Assembly (NCBI GenBank): GCA_965644295.1
Contig: CBFFRP010000342.1
Span: 62,001-126,000 of the forward strand
Origin: Paraphysomonas bandaiensis
Taxonomy: Eukaryota; Chrysophyceae
DNA: 64,000 nucleotides
Reading direction: 5' to 3'
How positions within the stretch are numbered: the stretch's first letter is position 1; the number at the start of each line of letters is the position of its first letter. The notes below the pieces were generated by a model. That model had not been told where the DNA came from. It saw nothing but the letters and a program-made list of their open reading frames with translations, and ran no database searches. Below are positions 23,401-34,800 of this stretch, in pieces. The translations under genes were made by a program, and so were the position numbers.

Positions 23401-26400
23401 ACGATCGATAGCTCCACTTGAACCACAGTAGACCCTGCTGGCAAACTGTATTCACACAGCACCTGTGCGGAATATGGCGTCATAGCTCCAACTACGGGTC
23501 CCAGAGTCATTGTTGGAACCGACGCGATGTCAGGGACTCCTGCGCACACACATTCTACCGAGTAATACAGTTCTGGAGATCCGAACTCCACACCTGTTGA
23601 AGACTGTTGGAGAATAGAACTCTGCATACGAAGCTCAGGTGGTGCGTGATCGCTATCGGCTGTTAGCATAGAGGCGTATCCCACATCGGTAGGTGCGATG
23701 GACACTCTTGTAAACCCCGGAACGCCGGAAGGTGACGCACTATTCGTTACAGCAACGTGCCCGTATGCCGCCCACTCCGTGGACAGCAGTTTCCGCCTCT
23801 CAACTGAGGCTTCTGTAGTGGACTCTTCCAAAGCGGCCAGCAATACTGCCTCATTATACGTTTTAGATCCAACATCGCAAAATGCACTATCTAATCCAGT
23901 CATAGATCCACGGCCTAGACATCCTTCACGACGTGGCGTCATTCCACCTACAAGTATATACCGCAGTCGAGGCTCAGCGTTGCTATAGTCAGATGATATT
24001 GCCCCTCTATTATCATCGTTATCTTGGGCTGATAGCATGCCTTCTCCATGAGAAACGGTCCAGCCCTCGGAAAAAACTCGAAACGCCTTGCTTTCGCCAC
24101 AATAGTTCCTTGTAGGTACATCCAAAGCACAGGCAACTATACACCCCCTCCCTTCGCGTTTTTCTTTCCAAGAGGCTAGTGTACTCAATAGCATTCTTCG
24201 ATCATCTGGTGTAACCAAACCTGTGGACGGCAAACGAGATCCTATGCAGCTCGCCACATACTGATCCGTTAAGTGATCTGACCCACATATATCAAGTATA
24301 TCTACACTTGCGGGAACCAGTATTTTAGTGCTGGCCACGATCACATTAGATATCGTGCACCCAGGCACATGTGTGCCCTGTTCACCTTCATCCACTGTTT
24401 CATTAACTAGATTTTGACCATCTACCTCTTGCTCATACGAATCTAACTTCGCACCGATACGAGATTGTTCTGCAGTGACTCTGTCATCACTCAGCATGTC
24501 ACTTAATTGTTTCCAGAACTAGACAAACACCGTATTAATAGAGTTTGACAAGCATAAGCTATATAATACCTTTTTTCCTATTTCTATTTCTACGTTTGTT
24601 GGGACCAAAGCATCTCCTACTGGGGCACTAGCGGGCAATCCCGTCGGAGACACAAGTTCACACCAATGTGGGTCCACCACAACCACAGAAGACTCACCGC
24701 CAAGGTTTAGCAAACTAATGGGCTGTAGTGCAGACTCAGCAAACTGGTCTGCACGAGCAGTATTCTCTTCGTAGAGACGAATCAAAGTGCTTTCTAAGTC
24801 TGTCACTTCTGTCTGTAGTCGCTGCAGATCCTTCCTCAACTGCTCAACAGCTTTATGCCTAGGACCATCTGTTCCTCGCTCTGCCAGCAGCTTATACGAG
24901 TTTTCCATGCGCTGCCTTACACTCCTCTTTCCCTGTACACTTTTTAACACCCGCAGAATCTACACCGCAAGAGTCAACAGTATAAAGATAACAACAATTA
25001 ATTTGTACCCAACAGTGTGCATCATGTTCTGCATTGTCAAAGTCAACAAAGGACGCATAATTCTGATCCCACAGCTGCCGCATATAGCACATGTGTACTC
25101 GTCTGCACAGATATGAGTGCACATTTCATGCGACAATGCGATTTATACCTCGCTATTCGCAACAACATGCCATGCACGAGGTTGGCCACATCTTTCTGGT
25201 CCCGTGAGAGCTGTGCTGCTGATTTTTTTACCCATTCACTGGACGACATGACGACCTCCCCAATATTTTCCCACAACTCCTCTTCATCATCAGATAAATT
25301 TTCCTCCATTGTTACATCTTCTCCACCAGCTTTCCGAGAAGAATCACTAATTGTCGACTGTTCCGCTACTTTCATTGAGTCCGTTCGTCTGGTCGACTTC
25401 TGATCATCCGCTGATGGTGGACAGGGCAGAGTATCAAAAAGGTCGTGTAGCCCATCACCTCCTCCTTCGCTCTGACCGCACAGAAACACGTGACCTGTTC
25501 TCCTGAGGGCTGATCGTACACTACACACAAACAACTTACTCAGAACATTTCTCGCAACGCATTTCTCATATCAAAGCTGCCTATCTATGTCCTAATATCG
25601 CATATAAGTACAATCAAGTCCTTTAACGCCAAGGAAAATTGTGCAATAAATGTGAGCAACTAAAGTACCCACCTCGCACTACCCGTCAAGGCCTTTCTGT
25701 AAACCGCCCTAACAGAGCGCTCAATATCATCTAGTCTCTGTTTCCACAACTCGGCTGGTACATCATCCGAGCTGACGTCTCGAATAAGCTGAATCGCTGC
25801 ACTGCGAAGGCATTTATCCACTGACACCACATTACCCAAATGAAACACCATATGGGCACCATTTTTCCTATTACTAGATTGCGATACTGAATTTTTTCCA
25901 GTGTGAGTATGAGAGAGAGTATCAAAGGTTGGCATAGCATGAGAGACAATGCTCGAGATCATATCGCGCGCATGCATGGCTGAGTTGTGATCAGTAACAT
26001 CGCGATAAGAATAATTTTGTTGGAAGGAAACCGACTGTTCAAGTTCACTCCACATATCAGCATCCCCGCCCACACAGCAGTCTACACGACTTTCGTGCGT
26101 AAAAAGTACCTGAAGGTTTGCATGATTGGACGGAATTGTACTGAACATGCAGTAGTTCGAAAGAGTATCTGCAGATGCCCATACCGACCAAAGTTAACAC
26201 ATATATTAATATATCTGTACAAAGTATTTACGCATGTACATGCATCCAACAACAAGATCAAAATAGAATATACATGCATAGACACTTCACAAACCTGTGG
26301 GAGCAACGCCACCCAGGTAAATCGCATGTTGAGAGCCAGGTGTCAGGTTTCCAATACTCACAACTTTAGGGGCATAGGGAGATAAATCAAAGCTCTATAT

Positions 26401-26869
26401 TGAAAAATAAGCATTATTTCACAGATCACTAAGCTTTACCTCGCTATGCATGTACTGTCCTTCTTGAGATATGCTATCGATCAAATACACGTTAAACGTA
26501 ACGGTAGTTGCAGCATTTACTTCAACTAAAATATTAGCTGAAGATTGAGTAATAAGTCCAAGAACTGGTCCGACTATTAAACTGACACCTATTCATATAT
26601 ATCATACAATATATACGAGTATGTAGTGTGTTAATACCCGGACGACATCTTATTTTTTTGTCAGCTACAATCACCATGTCGTCATGACATATTCTCGCTT
26701 CATGATGCAAATGAATGTCTTCAATTTGTGTTAATTTCTATTTAAAAAAGATTTTTTATATATGTATATATGTGTATATATGTGTATATATGGATACCTT
26801 CTCGATACGATCAAGAGCTGAGCTGAGTGTATGGACAGACTCCACTGCACTGCTTTCAACGGCTCCCAT
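20439..26869 (-). CDS. Giant protein with two PhoD-like phosphatase modules
   Basis: Ten minus-strand exons (26798-26869, 26638-26737, 26440-26588, 26295-26394, 25673-26168, 25149-25520, 25009-25102, 24570-24959, 22269-24518, 20439-22193) close in frame to 1925 residues. The same module order occurs twice: a beta-sandwich start (GPVLGLIT in exon 3; GPVVGAMT in exon 9), a metallophosphatase-like region (VFHLGNVVSVD; LIIHCGSNVDIN), an R-S/N-containing helix, a QLWD/LWNPS helix, and an end motif (FWKQLSDML; SQFSKLEDIL). This layout matches the eukaryotic PhoD-like metallophosphatase superfamily. The usual metal ligands (GDQ-type and DDHE-type motifs) look degraded, so phosphatase activity is doubtful. 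A coiled-coil region lies between modules (EQLRKDLQRLQTEV). Family assignment is from motif memory and needs a profile search. Confidence 0.72.
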
Positions 26870-27824
26870 CACTTTTATTCTATGATGATATGGTGACTGA
26901 TACTGTAATGTATGGATACACTATCACTTACAAGGAGAGACCATACAAATCCCTCTGGATGATGTGATATAAGCTTCTATCTACACGGATATATGTATAT
27001 ATGAGACATCCATTAACATACATACACGCCTATACAGACATACATGCCTGTAGTCGGGAATAAATTGAAGCAAAAATACTCTATATAACTTCAGTCCAAC
27101 TACGGCTGGAATACAGATAATTATTGTCTCAATATTAGAGGCATATTTGAACAAAAATATACAAAGGATGCCGATACGTATATATGTGAAACCACTGCTT
27201 GATCCTGATTTCTAGTCAACATTTTAATGTATTTGTTATAGAAACCCCAGTATTTTTATATATCCGGTATTTTATGTAAGGGTTGAGGACAAAAGCTCTG
27301 ATTTTTAGGAAAAGCACTGTTGGGATGGGTAAAAAAACACATTAATAATTGTATTACGATAGAGTGTAAAAGAAGATGTGGATAAGTGCTTTATGCGGAT
27401 ATCAGGTGATGGAATCACTACAATACCACCATTCTAGTTCTTAGAGTTGTTAACTGTAACACTTCTGACACTTCTGACCCATATATTGTATGGTAGTGAG
27501 GTATTGAGATATTACAAAGTCCTACTTTATCAGACTAAAAACCTCTAAAAGCAGGTATTGTGTGCGAAAAGTGGGGATTTTATGTCACTAGATGCTGTAT
27601 ATATACTGTACTTGTATATGCAGTGCAGTGCAGATGCACATACACGTCTACACATATGTCCACAGCTATACCATATATAGACTGTATGTACTGCTGTATG
27701 TACTGTATGTATGTGTATGCATGCATCGTATCATATGGATATAGCCGTACCTTAACTCTATATATAACACCTCCACCATCTATACATAATTACCATCCTT
27801 GTCATCACCCTCCCTATCTATCTC
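26870..27824. other. Divergent intergenic region
   Basis: This spacer lies between the PhoD-like gene and the glycosyltransferase gene. It contains a dispersed repeat copy (27056-27178), TATA/ACAT-rich tracts and several GCTGTATA-like words at about 27592 and 27684. The final 50 bases before the 27825 start are C/T-rich. Confidence 0.55.
27056..27178. repeat. Dispersed repeat, copy 1
   Basis: About 123 bases from GGGAATAAATTGAAGCAAAA to GATGCCGATACG. A second copy, same orientation and roughly 85% similar by eye, is at 41561-41686. Both lie a few hundred bases 5' of a minus-strand gene start. Non-coding. Confidence 0.8.
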
Positions 27825-29845
27825 ATGTCATTGTTTACCATCCCATCCATCTTATGGCTAGCATATTACCTCGCTATGTCTCACTGCTACAGTCCCTCCA
27901 TCTCCTCAGCCGTTAACCCCGTTAACCCCGTTAGTCCCGTTAATCCTATGAATTCACTTACTTTGACTTCGTCTTATCGACCAATAGACTCCTCTCGACC
28001 ATCCCGCAACCCCGTTAGTCCCATTAGTTCCGTTACTTCGATGTCGTCTAGATCATCTGATGCATCTCATATACTTGCAAGTACTTATAGATACAGTGTT
28101 AGTAATCATACCAGTTATAGTGGTCATATTAATAGGAATCATATGAGTGTATCTCGACATCTGGAGGAAGAGACCTCATCTGCAAATAGCCACTCACCGA
28201 TTAGAGGAAAGGGAAAGGGGAAAGGTGCTAAAGGGAGAGGGAAAAGAGGACCTATTAGTAGCTTAACTCCATTATCTGATGAGTTCGAGAGCCCATCGAA
28301 TGGCACCGATATTCTTACTCGCCCACAGGCTGTGATTAGATGTCAAAACCAAACTCAATGTATCCGTCCGGCTCTCCAGCTAGAGCGCACGTATGATGTC
28401 TATTACTGCAAACGTGTCTCCTATGGTGTTCGTTTTTATTTTCTAGTCTTGGAGGGACTGCTGCTCCATCCTAATATCCGGATAGTAGATTCTCCGGAGC
28501 AGGCAGAGATCATTTTATACTTACCGGAATCTGCTGCATGGCATAAGTCGGAATGCAACAAGCCAGAATATGCTTCCAAGATGGTTGTTATGGACGAAAG
28601 TGATGGGCCACAGATCATGAGTCAACCGGGACGATGGTACATTCTGTACTTCAAGAGGAGTTTTATACATCGGAACAATGGGGTAATTGCTATATACATG
28701 TATTCTATAGAGCACAGTTAATTTTATAGTGCAACATTGTGTCATATCCCTATAGTATCATGGCTGATTAATATGTTGACGTGAATGGTACTTAATGGCC
28801 GGTCATGTATTGCAGGCATTTAGAGGTTACATGAACTACCTTTTTCATCGCGACGACGTGATGCCGATGACTTACCCTTTAGCCAATGCGTATGTGCGAC
28901 CTAAGTTTTCCAGAGTAGAGGATAGAGATTTAGACATCGTCTGTACCTTGCGGGAGAACCCCCATGATCCCACGAGAAGCAGAATTAAAGGGTGGGTCAA
29001 TGAGTATGCGCAGCTTAGGGGGTTGTCAAACTTTCAGGGAAAAGAGGTCAGTGTCTTGTTTCGTTTTCATGGGTGTGAAGTAATTCTGCTGATAATATTG
29101 CTGTCAACACGTATAACAATAGCAATGAAGTTATTTAACTACTGCGTCTATCTGTTATGTGCTGGTTATAGTACGTGTAAGCACGTACTTAATTGATGCT
29201 GCGCACTTCATATATTCTATAGGTGAATCGCGCCAGCAGAACCACTGTTGATTCCAATTATTTGAATCAGATGTTCCGTGCCCGTATAATTGTCACAGCC
29301 AATCCGTCCGGGTGGGAAGGAGGTGCGTGCCACTCAGATGTGTATCTATTGCGTGCAATGCTATTCATGTGGTACGAAGTCATTATTGAAAATGTGTAAT
29401 ACGGGGTGTGCGTAACTCACTAATGTGAGTTGTATGTATAGACTTCCGTCTGATGGAAGCCATTGCTAGCGGTGCGTTAATTCTTGTGGACAAGATGTAC
29501 ACTCCGCGTCCTTTTCCTTTGAAGCACCAGACTCATGTAATTTACTATGATAACCACAATAAAACTGATCTCTTCGAGAAACTTGACTTTTATCGAGATA
29601 ATGTGAGACGTGCACGCAGTATAGCGGCAGGTGGATACTTGCATGCAATGAAATTTCATCGTGCGCCATGTCTACTGGACTATGTGTTGCGTACAGTGCA
29701 CATGAAAATGTTGCAACAGAGCGGCTCCACCAATATCCCGTCATATACAGAGACTGGGTTCGATATGCATAGATTAGCGAGACAGATGGCCGAGCGGCAC
29801 AAAAAGAAAATGAAGGCAGCTATAAGAAGGCGCAGGCGACAGTAG
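27825..29845 (+). CDS. Exostosin-like glycosyltransferase, signal-anchored
   Basis: Four exons (27825-28682, 28816-29046, 29223-29322, 29442-29845) give 530 residues. A hydrophobic N-terminus (about residues 5-25) suggests a signal anchor to the ER/Golgi. Next come Pro-Val-Asn/Ser repeats, a Ser/Thr-rich stem and a Gly/Lys-rich basic stretch (RGKGKGKGAKGRGKR), typical of a lumenal stem. The catalytic part begins near 165. The C-terminal nucleotide-sugar-binding region has TANPSGWEGDFRLMEAIASGALILVD, here cited in halves TANPSGWEG and DFRLMEAIASGALIL, which resembles the donor-binding helix of GT47/exostosin and related transferases. Such enzymes build glycans in the secretory pathway. The donor at 29047 (GTCAGT) is the weakest splice site. 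The exact family and substrate cannot be told from this alone. Confidence 0.72.
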
Positions 29846-30235
29846 GCAGCTATTATAAGTGGGCTTTTAGATAGGAATCCTAGTACGAATTTAATATCTA
29901 CATTGCTAAGATAGGCTATTTTGCTTGTAGCTGTGTATGGGAAGCATTGTAATTGGGTAGTTAGACCGTTGAATAATGTATAATATACAGTTTGCGTTGG
30001 TGTCATTTTCGTGTAAATGAATTACATCACCTCACGTAGTTTCTAACAATACCCATGGTGTGTATGACTTTCAGATGTAGCAGTTGTTACGATTAAGAAT
30101 TATAAATGAATATCTATACAATGAAGAATGAAATAATACGAAACACACATATTCGTCAAAATAAGTAACGAGACCAGTAGACTGTAGACTAAATATAGTT
30201 TGAAATATTATTTCATTTTCTAGAACCGAAACATG
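29846..30235. other. Intergenic region
   Basis: No feature seen. Its right edge, AACCGAAACATG, is the empty-side boundary of the 1376-bp duplication. Confidence 0.5.
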
Positions 30236-31611
30236 TGGGCTACTCTATATTGTCTGAACTAATAAGATCAACATCTCTAACGCTTGTTGCCTCTGAGTTA
30301 CGTTTACACGTATCCTATAGGAACCTATTGTTAGTACTACTATATATCCTTTTATCACTATTGTCTATGAAATTCGATACCCATAAACCATCTCAAGAAA
30401 AGGTGATGATCATATACCAACAGTGTGGTATACTTATTATAAATCGTGCTTTACAAAACTCTTGCTTGCACATTACACGTCAGTATCACCACACTGATTG
30501 ACTGCTACACTAACAACCATGAGATATCTGTGAGGAACAGACCAAGTACATTGACTTCTCCATTTGCGCGCCTAAGATTCATACTCCAGAATGACTTGGT
30601 CAGTCTTGAGATTCGCCCCAGCCTTGCAGGAAACAGACTTGATCACGGCATTCTTCGTAGCGCGAAGAATGTTCTACACAAATCATAGTTGAATATATAT
30701 CAGCAGCATAGACAGGTATATAGGTACCTGCATTTTCATGGCCTCGACCACAGCAAGCTCTTGTCCCTCTACCACATGCTGACCAGGCTCCACATCTACA
30801 ATAATATCAAATCACACAGAATCATACATTTGCAAATCACCACAGTTCACCGATCACGACAAATACGATAGTATATATACAAACAGAGATCTACAAGTGC
30901 ACAAAATACATGTACACTACTTACCAACGGACACCAGTGTTCCGGGCATAGGGCAGCGGAGCATATTGGAAAAGTCCTTTTTCTCTGGGGGGCGCATGTG
31001 GGCACTCATCTCATGCTCCAATTCTGTGCGAATCAACACTTCCTGTTGGCTACCCTTGTATCGTAACCTATATCCCTCTACGGTCTTCGCTTCAATTTGA
31101 AGTACCTGCATATCATACGACCTTCAATAAAACTATACATATAAAATAATGTATAGAGCAGCTAAACATGACAAATATATATCGTATACAATAGTATTCA
31201 AAGTGTAACATCAGAACTAGACGACTTTCCACAATTTGTAGATTATTGGTAATAAAGGATGCTCTTTAAAACTTGAGTAATTACAACCCACCTCAACTGC
31301 GGTGTCCTTAAGTTCCGAGTCAGGGTCAGTCTCCATTCCGAATTCAGAGCCATTCGCGAGGTACTCGTTGCTTACAGTGACAGGACCATCTGGGATCTCC
31401 TTATCAAGGAACACACGGGCAAAACGAGCCCCTGGAGAGTAATCCAGACCCATCACAGTGAGAGATCCGCCACCCGCAGCTCCCTATAGAGCGACGTGTT
31501 AAAACAATAGTTATGAAGAGTTAAAGCACACCTCTTTCATCGGGGTGACGTCAATATCCATGTACCCCCCTTCCTCCTGTCCAATAGTAACTCTGTAAGG
31601 CACACCCTCCT
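30236..31611. repeat. 1376-bp direct repeat, left copy
   Basis: Matches 37062-38437 base for base wherever I compared them, at a constant offset of 6826. It ends exactly where the 5' LTR begins. It contains the last five exons of the propionyl-CoA carboxylase alpha gene plus about 336 bases of 3' flank. Confidence 0.95.
30572..31611 (-). pseudogene. PCCA: Truncated PCCA copy (biotin-carrier end only)
   Basis: Duplicate of exons 11 (3' part, 31532-31611), 12 (31292-31483), 13 (30925-31105), 14 (30728-30795) and 15 (30572-30673) of the intact gene at 37398-40999. It keeps the AMKM biotinylation site and the stop codon but lacks the ATP-grasp biotin carboxylase part, which is cut off in exon 11 by the 5' LTR. 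There is no damage inside the copied exons, so the duplication is very recent or an assembly product. Confidence 0.9.
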
Positions 31612-31899
31612 GAATATGGACTGTATCCTAGTATATTCAATGTGGTACTTGAAGACAATGTACGAGAATACAGTGAAGTATGGTGATGTGTAGATGCTGT
31701 TATGATATTGAGAAAACTGAAATAGTTTGCTCTTTCAAGATATGTTTAGTAGCGAAAGGTCTACAGAAGTAGTGATTTATGCATGGCACAAAACGAGCTT
31801 GTGTTGTTTAACACAATTTGTGTAAACGATATTAATAAATCTATCTAGTCTAACAACTTAATCTCTCTTTGATCTAAGTAAAATGAGCATTTCCCAACA
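31612..31899 (+). repeat. 5' LTR
   Basis: Runs from GAATATGGACTG to TTTCCCAACA and is identical by eye to 36774-37061. It ends in CA as LTRs do but lacks the first four or five bases present before the 3' copy (TATTA). It includes an AATAAA near 31834 and the gag start codon at 31883. Confidence 0.9.
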
Positions 31900-34800
31900 T
31901 GGTAGCGAGCGAGGAGGAGAGAAGGAGGATAGAGGAGTAGTTCCTCAGTTCAACGAGACTAACGTTGAACAATGGATTGAGGACTTCGAGACATTCCTTA
32001 TGAGGAAGGAACAAAGCGAGGTAGCGGTGGAACTGCCACCTAAGGAGAGCGACTTCGGGGAGCAGCCACTTACGTTGATGGAGGAGAAGGCGTACAGACA
32101 GGCTGTGAAGAGGTATTGGAAGGCGAACGCCATAGCTTATTCTTACTGCAGGGATGCGGTGCAGCATTCCCCGAAAGCGCTGCGTAAATTCCATCTTACC
32201 CACAAAGCGTTCAAGGCAGAAGGGAGTGGTGTAAACAGGTTCAAAACACATGTAATGATTGATGAGTTGAAGAAGTGTTTTGCTGGAGGGAAGCAAAATA
32301 GGATCAGTGACCTCTTAACTCAATATGGTTCTTTCCGTATGCGTCCGGAGGAGACGGCGAAGGACTACGTACTACGGTTCGAACTACTGCTGAAGGAACT
32401 ACAGGAGCAGCAGCAGGATATCTCGGAGGTATCAAAAACAAGTCGACTACGAGAAGGCTTGCTCAATGAAGAGTATGCTCAACTGAGAGTTGGATTATAC
32501 TTGATGGATGATGATGTTAATTATGTAACTGTATCACGTAAGATAGAAGGCTATGATGATACTATGGCTGGGAAGGAAGCGTTGGAGAAGAAGCGTAAAA
32601 GAGTGGAGGAGCTGAACCTGATAGACAGTAAGAAACGATATCGCAGAGAGAGGGATCATCGTAAGAAGAACAACGGTAAGAAGAAGCCGATGAAGAAGGA
32701 TACAGAGATTACAGGGCAGCGACCTGGAAGTGCCGAATATACTGGGTGCAGAAATTGTAAGTCAAAGGAACATCTTGCCATCGATTGTCCAGCATCGAAA
32801 AAGAAGTACTCGCAAAGCAAGAGCAAGGCTGTGAGGTTTCAAGATGGAAGGAAACCAGACAAAAGACTACTTACAGTTGAAAACATCAGGCGTGGAGAGC
32901 CAGCGGATTTGTCTGACGAAGACGAAGCAAATATGATCGAGCAACAGGAAGAGTATCACTTGTCATGTAATGTGTATGAGACGAATATATGCAGTAGTGT
33001 GCATGAGGATATTCACTATACATACATTGATACCTGTTGTTTGTCATCAATGTTTTTGATAAATGATGTGAATATACTTGATAGTCATATGCACACATCA
33101 AAGGTTATTAATGGTTCGAAAAAAGGGTCAGAGATATGCGTCACGAGTGTAGGTTCCCGTGGAGCATGGAAGAACATTGAGGTATCAAGTCAGATAAATC
33201 GGTGTCTTTGTTCTGGACGGAAGTTGAACGATATGGGATATCGATTTACTGTATGGTATGGTATACAGATATATGACAGAAATACGGATGAGCTGGTGTT
33301 GGAGGGACCTATGAAGAATGGAATGACTGCTGTGCCAACACAGCAGTTATTGGAGCTTCCAGACGTATCGACATCCAGTGATTCAGAAGTAAATCTCAGT
33401 GACCGTACGGGTGAGGATGAACTGGAGCTGTTACATAGGAGAGCGGGTCATTTTAACAAGCATGCGTTGGTAGAAGCCCACAAAAGAATGCTAATTATTG
33501 GGACTGGACTGAAACGAAAACATCTCTCGAAACGTGTTTCCAAAGAACAGTGTCTATGTGATGTATGCGCCAGGGCGAAGATCACCAGAGTAAGTTTTCG
33601 GACAAAGGATGAGGACTCCGTTCGTCCAAATTTCTCGGCCGATATAGCAGTATACTTAAATTGTCCAGCTCGAGGAGGGGAAATATATGTGCTCAAACTA
33701 ACACACCATGCCAGTCGGATGTTCTGGTCGGAAGGGCTTGTTCATAGGACTGGGTCATCGGTACTGCAGGTTTTCAAGAAGATTTTTGAAGGAGATGTGA
33801 AAAGGTACAAATTAGAAATGCATCATTACCATGCAGATGGAGCAGGGGAGCTAATATGTGATGAGCTGCGACAATATCTTAGGTCACAGGGTTGCTATCA
33901 ACATACGTGGAGCTCTACGGACTCTCCTGAGATGAACGCGATTGAGGAGCGGAAATTCAGGACCTGTGGTGAGATGACATTAGCGATGCTGATTCAGTCA
34001 GGATTGCCTTCACAGTTTTGGCTAGATGCCTACATGGCAGCCAGGTACATATTAATTCGATTGCCTACAAAGACAGCGAAGGGGTATATGTCCCCTCTTG
34101 AATTTTTGACTGGTGAGGCTCCCAACCTGAAATATCTCAGAGTATGGGGGTGTCGTGCGTATGTCCTCACTACAAAGGCGGATCGACGGAAAGACTGGGA
34201 CGACAAGGCCCTTATCGGATATCTGATAGGATATTCAGATGAAAAGGTAGGATATGATGTATATCTACCTGCGACTGATAGGGTCGTCACGTCGGTACAT
34301 GTATTAACTGATGAGTCCATACCGTCACGCTCGGAGAGCTATTTCGCTGAGATAGATGCTCTTCGAGTGAAGGAGGCCGAGAGACCGAAAATTGTGTCTG
34401 ACTATGCGGGCTTAGAAGGTACATATCATATTGATGATGAGGATGGTCTTCTCTACAAGACCACGAGAGTAGTAGAACGAAAGGGGGTAATAGTAGCCTA
34501 TCGATCTCTGGTAACTGCAGGTCGGAAGCATATCGAGCACCGGGTGCCGATTCACGTCGAGGACGTAGTGCGAATGACTGCAGAAACTCCCGGGAATACC
34601 GGATATATAGGAAAGGGGGACGCCCTGAGTACTATGCCAGCCAGGGTGCTGGACCAGGGAAGACCTGGAGGGTTACAGGAGAGTCCTGACCCAACCTGTC
34701 AGGAGACAGCTGTGAGGTTGCAGACCTCTGAAGACTATGAGTCTGGGGTTGTGAGCGGGGCTCCTCCCACAACGCACGATGTGCGTGCTCAGGATGAGCA

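Noticed and set aside
20851-23988. Plus-strand frames of 73-201 codons opposite the PhoD-like gene
   Set aside because: Antisense shadows in a long GC-richer exon; the minus frame is continuous and spliced coherently.
30235-31100. Several plus-strand frames of 60-88 codons, repeated at 37061-37926
   Set aside because: They are antisense to PCCA exons and 3' flank; they recur only because the whole 1376-bp segment is duplicated.
31874-32296. Minus-strand 140-codon frame at the start of the copia gene
   Set aside because: Shadow of gag; no homology-like motif, and the plus frame has the full copia domain order.
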